Origin: Streptomyces sp. PTY087I2
GTDB lineage: Bacteria > Actinomycetota > Actinomycetes > Streptomycetales > Streptomycetaceae
Direction: 5' to 3'
Assembly: GCF_001687325.1 (NCBI RefSeq)
Contig: NZ_LZRD01000005.1
Location: forward strand, 258,737-322,736
DNA: 64,000 nt
Below the pieces are notes generated by a model. The model was not told the origin of the DNA. It made no database searches and worked only from the letters and a program-made list of their open reading frames with translations. Below are positions 35,102 to 44,021 of the stretch, piece by piece. The position numbers were made by a program, and so were the translations under genes. The number at the start of each line of letters is the position of its first letter. The stretch's first letter is position 1.

Positions 35102-36244
35102 TCAGCCACCGGCCAACAGCCGCACGGTGGCGTCCGGGAGACGGTTCCACCAGTGGCCGTAGCGCCGGTAGACCTCCGGTTCCCGGCCGGCCAGGAACCC
35201 GACCAACGACCGGGCCTCGGCGGCGAGCCCCTCCCAGACCTCCTCGGGCAGCGAATGGAACGCGGCCGCCTCGATGCCCCCGTCGACCGGCCGCCACACC
35301 CCCGCCACATACCCGTCGACCAACAGGGTCGGCAGCACGTCCCCGTTCGCGCGGATCACGACCCTGCGGTACGCGGGCGGGAGAACCCGGCCGCGATCCG
35401 CGTACGCCAGCAGAACGCTGTCCCACATCGCCATCAGCCGGGGCGGCGCAGGCGTCGTCGCGTCCGGCCGCGGAGCACCCGGCAGATCGAACAGCTCCTC
35501 GCCCTCCGGCCCCTTGAGCCGGTCCAGCTCCCCGGCGAGATCCGCGAGCGCCGCCCGCACCGAGGTCCGCCGGACCATCGCGAACTGCGCCACATCCGCG
35601 ACCGAAGCGGGCCCGAACCCCGAGAGGTACCGCACGACCAGCCTCCGCAGCGCGGCGGCCGACGCTGCCGCATCCGTCCGCGGAGGGCCGGTCCGCGGCG
35701 CGATGTACGAGGGCCGGTGACCGAACGACCACGGCGACGCGGTGGGCGCGTGGAGCAGCGGCGTGAACTGCCGCAGCCCCCACCAGGCACCCGTCCCCGG
35801 CGGAGCACCCAGCCGCTCGCCCAGCCACGCCTCGCACTCGGCGGTGGTCCGGGGCCGCTCCGCGAACTCCAGCAGCCCGGGAACGAGTTTCTCGGCGTCC
35901 TCGGCGGTCAGCCCGGATGCGGTGAAGCGGGCCCCTAGCCGGGACGCCCGTATCACCGGCTGCATGGCCTCCCGGAACACCGCGTGGTCCTCCGCGTGCA
36001 CGGCGTGGAGCGTGAGCCGCATCAGCGTCGCCTTGACGACCGCGTGATCCGCGAACGCGGCGTCGAGACCGGCCGGATCGAAGTCCGCGAGCCGGTTCCA
36101 GAGGGCGAGATAGGGCGACGCCGGCTGCTGCGCCTGGAGCGCCACCACGCGCCGCACCCCCTCGACGGCGCCCAGCGGCTCGCGCCGCAGCAGCAACTGC
36201 CGGGCGAGCGTGGAGCGGTTGAGGTCGCGAGCGGTGATCCTCAT
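35102..36244 (-). CDS. AlkZ-like winged-helix DNA glycosylase candidate
   Basis: 380 residues from ATG 36244. It is of the HTH_42 family: MRITARDLNRSTLARQLLLRRE, then VVALQAQQPASPYLALWNRL, a middle winged-helix part (RYLSGFGPASVADVAQFAMVRRTSVRAALADL) and the C-terminal barrel ending YGHWWNRLPDATVRLL. Gln37 and Gln39 in LQAQ match the catalytic QxQ motif of Streptomyces AlkZ, which excises alkylated bases and unhooks interstrand crosslinks. Many family members lack this motif, so the glycosylase call is stronger than usual. The lesion specificity is unknown. No strong ribosome binding site was seen. Confidence 0.87.
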   Translation of the reverse strand: MRITARDLNRSTLARQLLLRREPLGAVEGVRRVVALQAQQPASPYLALWNRLADFDPAGLDAAFADHAVVKATLMRLTLHAVHAEDHAVFREAMQPVIRASRLGARFTASGLTAEDAEKLVPGLLEFAERPRTTAECEAWLGERLGAPPGTGAWWGLRQFTPLLHAPTASPWSFGHRPSYIAPRTGPPRTDAAASAAALRRLVVRYLSGFGPASVADVAQFAMVRRTSVRAALADLAGELDRLKGPEGEELFDLPGAPRPDATTPAPPRLMAMWDSVLLAYADRGRVLPPAYRRVVIRANGDVLPTLLVDGYVAGVWRPVDGGIEAAAFHSLPEEVWEGLAAEARSLVGFLAGREPEVYRRYGHWWNRLPDATVRLLAGG

Positions 36245-36418
36245 ACCGTCATCGATCCGTTCCTCCGGTCCATCGGTCAGCTGACCTCGAAACCGTACTC
36301 TCATCGGAGTGTGCGCTGGTGAGCGATGCCGGACGCATACGCGGGATCCTGTTTGTTCCCACCGGAATCTGCGTAGCCTCCACCTGGACGATGCTGAACG
36401 CGAGGACGGGGGCCGGAC

Positions 36419-38428
36419 ATGACGACAACGGGACTTCCACCGGAGATTCCGCATTTCGTCGACCGCGAGGACGAGACGGCGCAGATCTTCGAGGGACTGG
36501 AGGAGTGGAACGCCCCCAACCGCGCGTTCCCCGTGGTGCTGTGGGGCCCCGCCGGACTGGGCAGAAGGGAGCTCGCCTACCGGATCGCCCGTACCTGGTG
36601 CGCCCGGACGGGAGGGCAGGTGCTGACCGCTGATCTCGACAGGTTCCGGCTGCGCGGCCAACTCGATGTCGGGGACGTACTCGGCCATCTGCTCACCTTG
36701 CTGGGGGCGGAGAAGATCGCCGCCCAGCACGACGACCGGATCATGCAGTACTGGCGGATGACGGGGAACGAGCCCCTGATCCTCGTCCTGGACAATGCGA
36801 AATGCGGCTCCGAAGTCGCTCCTCTGCTGCCGCCGTCGGGCAATGCCATGGTCATCCTGGTGAGCCGGGGGCCACTCCCTGATCTTGCCGACGGCACGGA
36901 GCTGGAGATCGCCCTCTCTGCCTTCCCGGAGTCCGTCTCGATGGAACTGCTGGGTCTCCTCGTACGGGACCGTCGGCTGGCAGCCGATCCGGCCGCCGCC
37001 AGGGAACTGGTCAGGCTCTGCTCCGGTCTCCCCGCCGCGCTGCGTGCGGCGGGCGCCTGGGTGCGCAGAAATCCCCTGCTCCCGCTGTCACGACTGATCT
37101 CCGAGCTGTCCACACAGTTCAAGGAGCAGGGAATCTCGGAAGTGGAATCCCTCTGGGACGAGACGTACGCGGAGTTACGACCGGCGTCCGCCCTCCTGTA
37201 CCGCCTGCTTGCCGGGGTCCCGGACGTCTCCTTGACGAGGGAGGCCGCAGCGGCGCTTCTGGGGCTGGGAGACGAAGCCTGCGACGACGCCCTGCAGGAG
37301 TTGAACATGGCGGGATTCCTGGACATCCGGGACCTGATGCACAGGGAGAACGGCCGGATCCGCCTCCCCGAGTGGCTCGGCGACCACGCCCGGCGCCGGG
37401 CACGCCTGGACGCGGCCGACGGTGAACTGGACGCGGCCCAGCTCCGGTTCGTCCGCTGGGTGCTGTACCAGAGCCAGCTGGCGGACCGCTTCGCCGCAGG
37501 CCCGCGCCTCACCGTCGCGGACGACGTACTCGAACGCGAAGGAGCCCCGGACGCCCTCCTGGAGAACCCGGAGGAAACCACGGACCCGGCCGTCGCCGAG
37601 GCGCGAAAACTACGGGCCGCGCACTGGCTGTACGAGGAGCGGCACACACTCTTCGCCTGTGTGCGGCTCGCCCACGCGCGGGGCTGGGACGACGAGGCCT
37701 GGCAGCTCAGCGAACCCCTGTGGACGTTCTTCCTGGACAACCCGCACCAGACCGATATGACCGAGGTCTTCCGTACGGCCAACGAGTCTGCCGTCCGCGC
37801 CGGGACCAACATCTCCGCCATCGTGCGCACCTACTGCCAACTGGCCCGCTCGCTCTGGCAGACGGGGCGGACGGAGGAAGCCGGGGAGGCCCTCCGTCAT
37901 GCCGCGGCCGGGGCGGGCGTGCTGGGCGACTCGACGAGGGACGCGAAGCTGCGCGCCTCTGTCGTGGAGTTCCGGGGAATGCTGAAGGGCGCACGAGGCG
38001 ACTGGCCGTCGGCGGTCCGCGAATTCGAGGAATGCCTCGACCTGCACCTGGCGATTCCCAACCCGTACGGAGAGATGCTGCTGAGGTACCGGCTGGGTGA
38101 GGCCCACCTCAAGCTCGGTGATCCGGAGCCCGCCGTGCGACTGCTGCGCCCGGCCCACTCGATGGCCCGTACCCAGGGGCGGGCGCGCATGACCGGACGC
38201 ACCGGGCTCGCCCTCGGGCAGGCGCTTCGTCTGATCGGCCGGATGGCAGAGGCCCGCAGGTTCGTCGAGGCGTCGCTGGACGCGGCCAGGGACAGAAAGT
38301 CGGACATCGGGGCTGCCGACGTCCTGGACGTCCTCGCCCAGGTCGCGGACGACGAGGGGAACACAGCGGAGGCCGAGGAGCACCGGAACGCCGCCCAAGA
38401 GCTCAGGCAACGGCACGGGCTGGCCTGA
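36419..38428 (+). CDS. STAND-type (NB-ARC-like) ATPase with TPR-like C-terminus
   Basis: 669 residues. The N-terminal segment HFVDREDETAQIFEGL resembles the FVGRE lead-in of STAND ATPases. The Walker A reads GPAGLGRRELA, so the invariant Lys and the following Ser/Thr are both Arg; Walker B LILVLDNA is intact. A winged-helix-like middle (about 255-330) is followed by helical repeats (about 450-665: AIVRTYCQLARSLWQTGRTEEAGEALRHA; GEAHLKLGDPEPAVRLL). It looks like an AfsR-type regulator without a DNA-binding head. Leu253 is a TTA codon, so bldA control of translation is possible. It converges on the TagF-like gene with ten bases between stops. Confidence 0.87.
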   Translation: MTTTGLPPEIPHFVDREDETAQIFEGLEEWNAPNRAFPVVLWGPAGLGRRELAYRIARTWCARTGGQVLTADLDRFRLRGQLDVGDVLGHLLTLLGAEKIAAQHDDRIMQYWRMTGNEPLILVLDNAKCGSEVAPLLPPSGNAMVILVSRGPLPDLADGTELEIALSAFPESVSMELLGLLVRDRRLAADPAAARELVRLCSGLPAALRAAGAWVRRNPLLPLSRLISELSTQFKEQGISEVESLWDETYAELRPASALLYRLLAGVPDVSLTREAAAALLGLGDEACDDALQELNMAGFLDIRDLMHRENGRIRLPEWLGDHARRRARLDAADGELDAAQLRFVRWVLYQSQLADRFAAGPRLTVADDVLEREGAPDALLENPEETTDPAVAEARKLRAAHWLYEERHTLFACVRLAHARGWDDEAWQLSEPLWTFFLDNPHQTDMTEVFRTANESAVRAGTNISAIVRTYCQLARSLWQTGRTEEAGEALRHAAAGAGVLGDSTRDAKLRASVVEFRGMLKGARGDWPSAVREFEECLDLHLAIPNPYGEMLLRYRLGEAHLKLGDPEPAVRLLRPAHSMARTQGRARMTGRTGLALGQALRLIGRMAEARRFVEASLDAARDRKSDIGAADVLDVLAQVADDEGNTAEAEEHRNAAQELRQRHGLA

Positions 38429-38438
38429 GGACGCCCGG

Positions 38439-40166
38439 TCAGAAGGCCTGGGCCTCCTCGGCGGTCGTGGCGGGTGACACCACGACCCGGAAGTCGCGGT
38501 GTCCCAGGACGCAGTGGAGAGCGGGAGGCGGCTGCTCCCGCTTCACCACCCAGGCGTGTACGGCGGAGAGCGCGGCCGCCGGATCGGCACGGACCATACG
38601 GCCGTCCTCGATCCGGGGCTCGGTCCGGACAGCGAGCAGCCGATCGTCGCCCCGGACCCGCAGAACGCTCGTCCCCGAGGGCAGCACGGCGGCCGCCGCC
38701 CGGCAGTCCGGGTACCGGTCGAGGACGTGGGCCGACCACCCGCTCGCCGTCCACGCGGTGTCCAGCGGACCCGGCCCGGTGGCCAGGGGGCGGCGGTAGA
38801 GCAACCCGGCGCTCTGTACGTTCCGCTCGCCTGCCGCGCCGTATTCGACGGCCAAGTGGTTCCCCGGCAGCCCTGTGGCCGCGGGAAAGCGGTCCACCCG
38901 CACCCGGTCGCCGCTCCGGTCGAGGAAGACGTCGAAGGCGACCGGTGTACAGGGCGTGGGGGACACGGCGGGCAGCGTCCGCGGTTCGACCGGCACGGTG
39001 GGCGCGGTGAGACCGAGCAGTCCGTAGAGCAGTTGCCGCATGCGGTCCAGAGCATGTCCCTGCTCGGCGAACGCGGCCCGGGCCGCGCTCGGTCCGGACC
39101 CCGGACGGTAGGCCGACAGCTCGCGGTGGATCTCCCGGGCCGGGCCCAATCGCGGAACCGCCTCCAGCAGCCGGGCCATCGGGCTGCCCGCGATCAGCTC
39201 GTCGCCCCCATCGCAGGCGGCGATCACCGGACGGTCGGCCACCGCCGAGTAATACAGAGCCGCCGAACCGTGGTCGGTGATCAGAGCGTCGGCGGCGATG
39301 AGGGTGGAGGCCCATTCCTCATGGGCCCCGACGAGCACCAGGCCCGCGTCGAGAGCGGGCGCCAGGTGCTCCCTCAGCCCGAACGTTCCTATCCGGGCCC
39401 GTTCGTTCGGGTGCACGATGAGAGCCAGTTGATGGGTGTCGTGAGGCAGTGTTGTGGCCAACTCCACCAGCAGATCCGGGCGTTGACGGAGCAGTGACTG
39501 AGGGCCCCAGGTGGAGGCGATCACCACCAGCTGCCGTGCGCCGGTTCCCAGCGTGGCGCGGTACCGGTCGCGGAGGGAGCGGGAGGCGAGAAGGCGTTCA
39601 AGGGTGGGATCTCCCACGACCCGGGCCCTATCGCCGTGATACCGACTCGCGGCACGCAGTCGGTCGACCTGATGAGGATGGGCGAGGGCGTGCACGGTCG
39701 TCCGACTGCCCTCGCCGGACAGAAGGTATTTCGGGTCCAGGCCTGATGCGGAGCCGGGCGAGCCCTCGCTACGGATCGTCTTGCTGAAACCCGCACCGTG
39801 CGGCAGGAGCACGCGGTGGCCGTGCAGCAGCCGCAGATCGCCCTTCGGGCTTGCCACCAGCACCAGGTCGAACACGCGGCTGCGGGCTTCGTCCCACGGA
39901 ATGATCCGTGCTCCTGCGGTGTCGACGGCAGTCAGGGCATCCGCACCGAACTCCGACCCCGGCACCAGTGTGAAACAGGTGCTGATCCGGTCGTCACCGG
40001 CGAGCACCGGCAGCACGTCGAGGAGGCGGTACAGAGCCACCGCGGACCTCACGGCAACGAGAACTGTCCGCCCGTCGCCCGTCGCCCCGGTCGGTCCACT
40101 GTGGTGCGGGTCCGAGAAGGGGAAGTTCTCCCACATCAGACGCGGTTCGCGGGTTCGGGACGGCAT
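38439..40166 (-). CDS. GT-B-like protein related to CDP-glycerol glycerophosphotransferases
   Basis: 575 residues from ATG 40166. The central part has the C-terminal TagF-like pattern: LLPHGAGFSKTI, RQLVVIASTWGPQSLL, IVHPNERARIG and ADALITDHGSAALYYSAVADRPVIA, typical of enzymes transferring polyol-phosphate or sugars from CDP/UDP donors. The last 150 residues (AFDVFLDRSGDRVRVDRFP ... GHRDFRVVVSP) look like a separate domain I cannot name. No signal peptide or membrane helix was seen. It faces the STAND gene tail to tail. Relatives are often annotated only as hypothetical, so function is uncertain. Confidence 0.8.
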   Translation of the reverse strand: MPSRTREPRLMWENFPFSDPHHSGPTGATGDGRTVLVAVRSAVALYRLLDVLPVLAGDDRISTCFTLVPGSEFGADALTAVDTAGARIIPWDEARSRVFDLVLVASPKGDLRLLHGHRVLLPHGAGFSKTIRSEGSPGSASGLDPKYLLSGEGSRTTVHALAHPHQVDRLRAASRYHGDRARVVGDPTLERLLASRSLRDRYRATLGTGARQLVVIASTWGPQSLLRQRPDLLVELATTLPHDTHQLALIVHPNERARIGTFGLREHLAPALDAGLVLVGAHEEWASTLIAADALITDHGSAALYYSAVADRPVIAACDGGDELIAGSPMARLLEAVPRLGPAREIHRELSAYRPGSGPSAARAAFAEQGHALDRMRQLLYGLLGLTAPTVPVEPRTLPAVSPTPCTPVAFDVFLDRSGDRVRVDRFPAATGLPGNHLAVEYGAAGERNVQSAGLLYRRPLATGPGPLDTAWTASGWSAHVLDRYPDCRAAAAVLPSGTSVLRVRGDDRLLAVRTEPRIEDGRMVRADPAAALSAVHAWVVKREQPPPALHCVLGHRDFRVVVSPATTAEEAQAF

Positions 40167-40274
40167 ACGGTGATCGTATCGCTCGGCATCGCCACGACCG
40201 AGCCCACGTGATCTCCGTCCCAGCCGACGAAGACGGGCGGCGCACGCCACCTGCCGGACGGGACAATCCCGTTC

Positions 40275-40772
40275 ATGAGTGAATGGGCGATCGCACTGAT
40301 CACGGCGGCGGCCGCCATCGCGGGCGGCGCCGTCACCGGCTGGTTCGGCCGCAGCGCCGGGATCAGGCAGGCGGAGGCCGCCCGGCTGGCCGGCGAGCGG
40401 CAGGCCGAAGCGATGCTGGACACGGTCCGGATGACCCTGCGGGAACAGGCCGGGGTGCGCGTGCTCGACCTGCGCCGACAGACCTATGTGCGTTTCCTGG
40501 ACGCCGCCGAGCGCGCCGTCACGGCGGCACGTACCGGAGTCGGCGGTGACCCGGGCACGGTCACGTTGTCGTCGGCCCTGGCCGAAGTAGCCCTGGAAGG
40601 ACCGTCGGAGGTCCACCGGGCGGCGTGCGCCGTCGCCGACGGTCTGCGCGGGCAGGTCCGTCCCGACGAACTGGAGGACGCCAAGGAGCAGTTCGTGGTG
40701 GAAGCCCGTCGCGCTCTGAGTGCCGACGACGGGCCGGAGCCGGACGACATCGCTCGGCCCGCCTCTTCCTGA
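40275..40772 (+). CDS. Small N-terminally anchored membrane protein
   Basis: 165 residues. One membrane helix at the very N-terminus (EWAIALITAAAAIAGGAVTGWFG) is followed by a long helical, coiled-coil-prone region (IRQAEAARLAGERQAEAMLDTVRMTLREQAGVRVLDLRRQTYVRFLDAAERAV) and an acidic tail. The layout matches many small streptomycete proteins annotated only as hypothetical. It is transcribed divergently from the TagF-like gene with a spacer of about 110 bases. No function can be assigned. Confidence 0.8.
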   Translation: MSEWAIALITAAAAIAGGAVTGWFGRSAGIRQAEAARLAGERQAEAMLDTVRMTLREQAGVRVLDLRRQTYVRFLDAAERAVTAARTGVGGDPGTVTLSSALAEVALEGPSEVHRAACAVADGLRGQVRPDELEDAKEQFVVEARRALSADDGPEPDDIARPASS

Positions 40773-40822
40773 CCGGCTCCTGCGGGGTCGGAGCGAGCGT
40801 CACGGGCCCGCCCGCTCCGCGG

Positions 40823-42190
40823 TCAGCCCTTCCGGAGTCGGCCGAGGCCGCGCAACCCCGACTTCGGAGCCGGGACAAGGCGGAACGCCGTGTTGAGGAC
40901 ATGGTCCGCCACATCGCGCGAGGGCTTGTCCGTGAGGTCGGTGAGCAGCCGGGCCAGCAGGTCGAGGAGGAACGGCGAGCCCATGACGTACCGGTTGAGC
41001 ACCGGCTGGAAGCCCGAGCGGCTGAAGACCAGGTCGGCGGCGGTGTTGCCCAGCCGGTAGTAGCGGCCCCAGCGGCGGTTCATCTCCACCGGGTAGCCAC
41101 GCAGCACCTGTTCGCGGCGGGAGCCCTGGGGGTGCGCCAGCGCGAGGGCCGTGGTCTCGGCGGCCACCTCGCCCGCCTCCATCGCCTGGGCGATGCCCTC
41201 GCCGTTCCAGGGGCTCACCATCCCGCCGGAGTCGCCGACCAGCAACAGCCCCCGGGCGTACAGCGGATGGCGGTTGAAACCGAGAGGCAGGGCGGCGCTG
41301 CGTACCGGGCCCTCCGCGTTCTCCTCGCGCAGCCCCCACTCCTGAGGGGTACGGGCCAGCCACTGGTCCAGCGTGGCGCGCAGGTCCGCCTTGCCGTGCC
41401 GCCGGTGCGGCAGCGCCCCGAGTCCGACGTTGACCCGGCCGTCGCCCATCGGGAAGATCCAGCCATAGCCCGGCAGGTACGGGCCCCCGTCGGGGAAGCG
41501 GAGGTCGGCCCACAGCTCCAGGTACTCCTCCCGGGAGCGTTCGGGGCTGCGGTAGTAGCGCCGGGCGGCGGTCGCGATCTGCCGTCGCGGGTCCCGCTCC
41601 AGGCCCAGCGCCAGGGCGAGACGGGCGGACGCCCCGTCGGCGGCGATGACGACCGGCGCGCGGAAGTCGACCGGCTCCGGAACGTCCGGCGAGTCCGAGG
41701 ACGCGGCGACCCCGGTGACCCGGCCCGCCCGGTCCGTCAGCGGCCGCTCCGCCTTCCAGCCGCTGTACAGCCGGGCCCCCGCCGCCACGGCGTGCCGGGC
41801 CAGGATGTCGTCGAAGTCGTGCCGGCTGCGGGAGAGGCCGAAGTCCGGGTAGCGGCCCAGCGCCGGCCACTCGATGTGCACCCGGTGCTTCCCGGCCACC
41901 CAGCGCATCCCGCGCGAACGCGTCCAGCCGGGGGCGGTGATGTCGACGCCCATCCGGATGAGCTGGTGCACCGCGCGCGGGGTGAGACCGTCGCCGCACA
42001 CCTTCTCCCGGGGGAAACGGGCCTTCTCCAGCAGGATCACGTCCACCCCGGCCCGCGCCAGGTGGTACGCGGCCGAGGAACCGGCCGGGCCCGCCCCCAC
42101 CACGATCACCTGGGCGTCCGTGTCCGTACGGGACGCCTCCCGCGCGTCCGGGTCCGTCGTCGTCGCCGGGTCCATCGGCTGTTCCCGCAT
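40823..42190 (-). CDS. Geranylgeranyl-reductase-family FAD oxidoreductase
   Basis: About 455 residues. The ATG at 42190 is used; a GTG two codons upstream (42196) is better spaced from GGAGG and is an equal candidate. FAD-binding motif VIVVGAGPAGSSAAYHLARAGVDVILLEK, then the family's FPREKVCGDGLTPRAV and the second FAD segment LLLVGDSGGMVSPWNGEGIAQAMEAG. Members reduce isoprenoid double bonds, such as those of menaquinone side chains or archaeal-type lipids. In actinomycetes a menaquinone-saturating (MenJ-like) role is the common expectation, not proven here. It diverges from the HEAT-repeat gene. Confidence 0.92.
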   Translation of the reverse strand: MREQPMDPATTTDPDAREASRTDTDAQVIVVGAGPAGSSAAYHLARAGVDVILLEKARFPREKVCGDGLTPRAVHQLIRMGVDITAPGWTRSRGMRWVAGKHRVHIEWPALGRYPDFGLSRSRHDFDDILARHAVAAGARLYSGWKAERPLTDRAGRVTGVAASSDSPDVPEPVDFRAPVVIAADGASARLALALGLERDPRRQIATAARRYYRSPERSREEYLELWADLRFPDGGPYLPGYGWIFPMGDGRVNVGLGALPHRRHGKADLRATLDQWLARTPQEWGLREENAEGPVRSAALPLGFNRHPLYARGLLLVGDSGGMVSPWNGEGIAQAMEAGEVAAETTALALAHPQGSRREQVLRGYPVEMNRRWGRYYRLGNTAADLVFSRSGFQPVLNRYVMGSPFLLDLLARLLTDLTDKPSRDVADHVLNTAFRLVPAPKSGLRGLGRLRKG

Positions 42191-42332
42191 GACCACCCTT
42201 TCCTCCAACGGCTGTTGCTCTGCCCCGGGGCGGCGGCCCCGGCCAACATCATCGATCACGACGGGCCGGGGCGGTACCCGGCGTCCCGATAACCGGGGGC
42301 GGCGGAGTGAACCGGCCGTCTACGCTCCGTCG

Positions 42333-44021
42333 GTGACCACCCCGCCGGACGAACCGCTCAGCGACGCCCTCGACCGCGCCGACGCCGCTCTCCTCGCCCG
42401 GCGCCTCGACGCCCGCACCTGCCCACCGGAACTGCTCGGCCGACTGGTCCGGCACCCCGTCCCGCGCCTTCGGCACCTGGGCCTGACGCTCCTCACCGAG
42501 CGCGCGGACACCCCGGACGCCGGGGCCCAGGGGCATCTCGCCCTGGTGGCACGCCTGTTGCCCGATACGGTGGGGTCGTCGCCCGAGGAGTCCCTCCTGC
42601 TCGCCGGACTCCACGCCCGGCTCGGTGCGCGAAAGCCGCACCCCCGGCTGCCGGACTGGCGGGCGGCCGAGCTGCCCGCCCGGGTACGGATCGCCTGGCT
42701 GCGGACCGAACTCCTCGGCGACCCGGCGGTCCTGCGCACGGAACCGGCGGGCGAGCTCCTCTACCGGGCCGTCCGCGAAAGCGCCGCGACCGACGCGCTC
42801 CGCCCCGACCGTCTCGTGGCCGAACTCGTCGACACCGGTGACCCGGTCCTCCAGGCCGAGGCGCTGCGGCTGGCCCGCGAGGGACTACACGCCGGACTGC
42901 TCGCACCGGCGTTCGTACGCGACCGGCTGCTGCGACTGCTCGACGCGCCGGACGCCGACGTTGTGACCGGTGCGCTGCACGAACTCGCCGAGCCCTGGGC
43001 GACGGTGACTCCGGTCGCCCCGTCGTTGCTGCCCCGGTCGGTGGATGAGCTTGCTGCTGCCGGTCTCGTGGCCGCAGCCCGGCACGGGCACCACGCGGTG
43101 CTGTGGAACACGGCCGAGGATCCGGCCGGGGCTCCTGTCCTGCGTCGGCAGGCCGTGGAACTTCTGGGCGAACGGGCGGAGCGCACCGACGTCGGACGCC
43201 TGGTGGCGCTGGCCGCCACGGACCCCCTCCTGCTCGCCGGGCCCGTGCTGGCCTGTCTGCGCGGACTGCACCGGCGCGGTCACTTCCCGGCGGACCGGGA
43301 CGCCGGGACCGTCCTCGACCTGGCCCTGGCCGACCACACGCTCCCGGCCGAGGACGTCGCCACAGTCCTGTACACCTGCCGCCGCCCGCTGTTCGACGCC
43401 CTGACCAGCGCCCCGCCCACTTCCTCGGACTGGCCGCGCCGCCTGGAGCTGCTGGTCGCCCTGGAGCGGCAGGGGGTCACCGACATCCCCATCGGCGAGA
43501 CCGTCGCCCGGCTGCTCCCGGCCGCCCGGGCCCCGCGCCCGTTCCTCGCCGCGATCCGGGCCCTGCGCCCCGCGAACGCCGAGGACGCGGTACTGGCCCT
43601 GCTGCCCACGGCCCCGTCGGCCGCACTGGACGCCTTGGAGGCCATCGGCGGAGAACGTACGCGATCGGCACTGGCCCGAGCGTTCGGTGCCGATGCCTCG
43701 GTGGACCCCCCGGGCCTGGCGCCGGACGGCCCACCCGAGGTGTCGGGCAGCCCATCCCGGGCACCGGACGGGCCAGTCATGGCACCGGGCGGTCGGCTGC
43801 CGGGACTTGGCAGCCCATCCCCGGTGGTGGCCGGCCGATTGCCGGGACTTGGCGGCCCTTCCCGGGCACCGGGCGGCCGACCCGCGGCATCGGGCAACCC
43901 ATCTCCGGCACCCGACGACCGACCCCCGGCACCGGACCGCTCACCCCGCCCCCCCGGTCGCACCCGAGCTGGCCCCCGTACGCGATCGGGCGCTGGCACT
44001 CCTGTGGCACCTCACCCGTGA
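42333..44021 (+). CDS. HEAT-repeat protein, N-terminal part (frameshifted)
   Basis: Starts at a GTG and reads alanine/leucine-rich helical pairs typical of HEAT/PBS-lyase repeats (RLVRHPVPRLRHLGLTLL; AELVDTGDPVLQAEALRLARE; LLERPGL-like units continue downstream). From about 43728 it enters a proline/glycine linker coded by 42-bp repeats. After a C7 run at 43949-43955 the frame yields an unrelated basic tail and stops at 44021, while HEAT repeats resume one base over. Removing one C would fuse both parts into about 1663 residues. The gene may therefore be a pseudogene, a phase-variable gene, or contain a sequencing error. Confidence 0.72.
   Translation: MTTPPDEPLSDALDRADAALLARRLDARTCPPELLGRLVRHPVPRLRHLGLTLLTERADTPDAGAQGHLALVARLLPDTVGSSPEESLLLAGLHARLGARKPHPRLPDWRAAELPARVRIAWLRTELLGDPAVLRTEPAGELLYRAVRESAATDALRPDRLVAELVDTGDPVLQAEALRLAREGLHAGLLAPAFVRDRLLRLLDAPDADVVTGALHELAEPWATVTPVAPSLLPRSVDELAAAGLVAAARHGHHAVLWNTAEDPAGAPVLRRQAVELLGERAERTDVGRLVALAATDPLLLAGPVLACLRGLHRRGHFPADRDAGTVLDLALADHTLPAEDVATVLYTCRRPLFDALTSAPPTSSDWPRRLELLVALERQGVTDIPIGETVARLLPAARAPRPFLAAIRALRPANAEDAVLALLPTAPSAALDALEAIGGERTRSALARAFGADASVDPPGLAPDGPPEVSGSPSRAPDGPVMAPGGRLPGLGSPSPVVAGRLPGLGGPSRAPGGRPAASGNPSPAPDDRPPAPDRSPRPPGRTRAGPRTRSGAGTPVAPHP
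43728..43945 (+). repeat. 42-bp tandem repeats coding a Pro/Gly linker
   Basis: Units start at 43728, 43791, 43833, 43875 and (partial) 43917, with a half unit at 43770-43790. They share cores such as CCGGGACTTGGC and GGCACCGG, and encode a 14-residue pattern close to GRPxxxGxPSxAPG. The repeat lies directly before the frame change. Confidence 0.75.
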
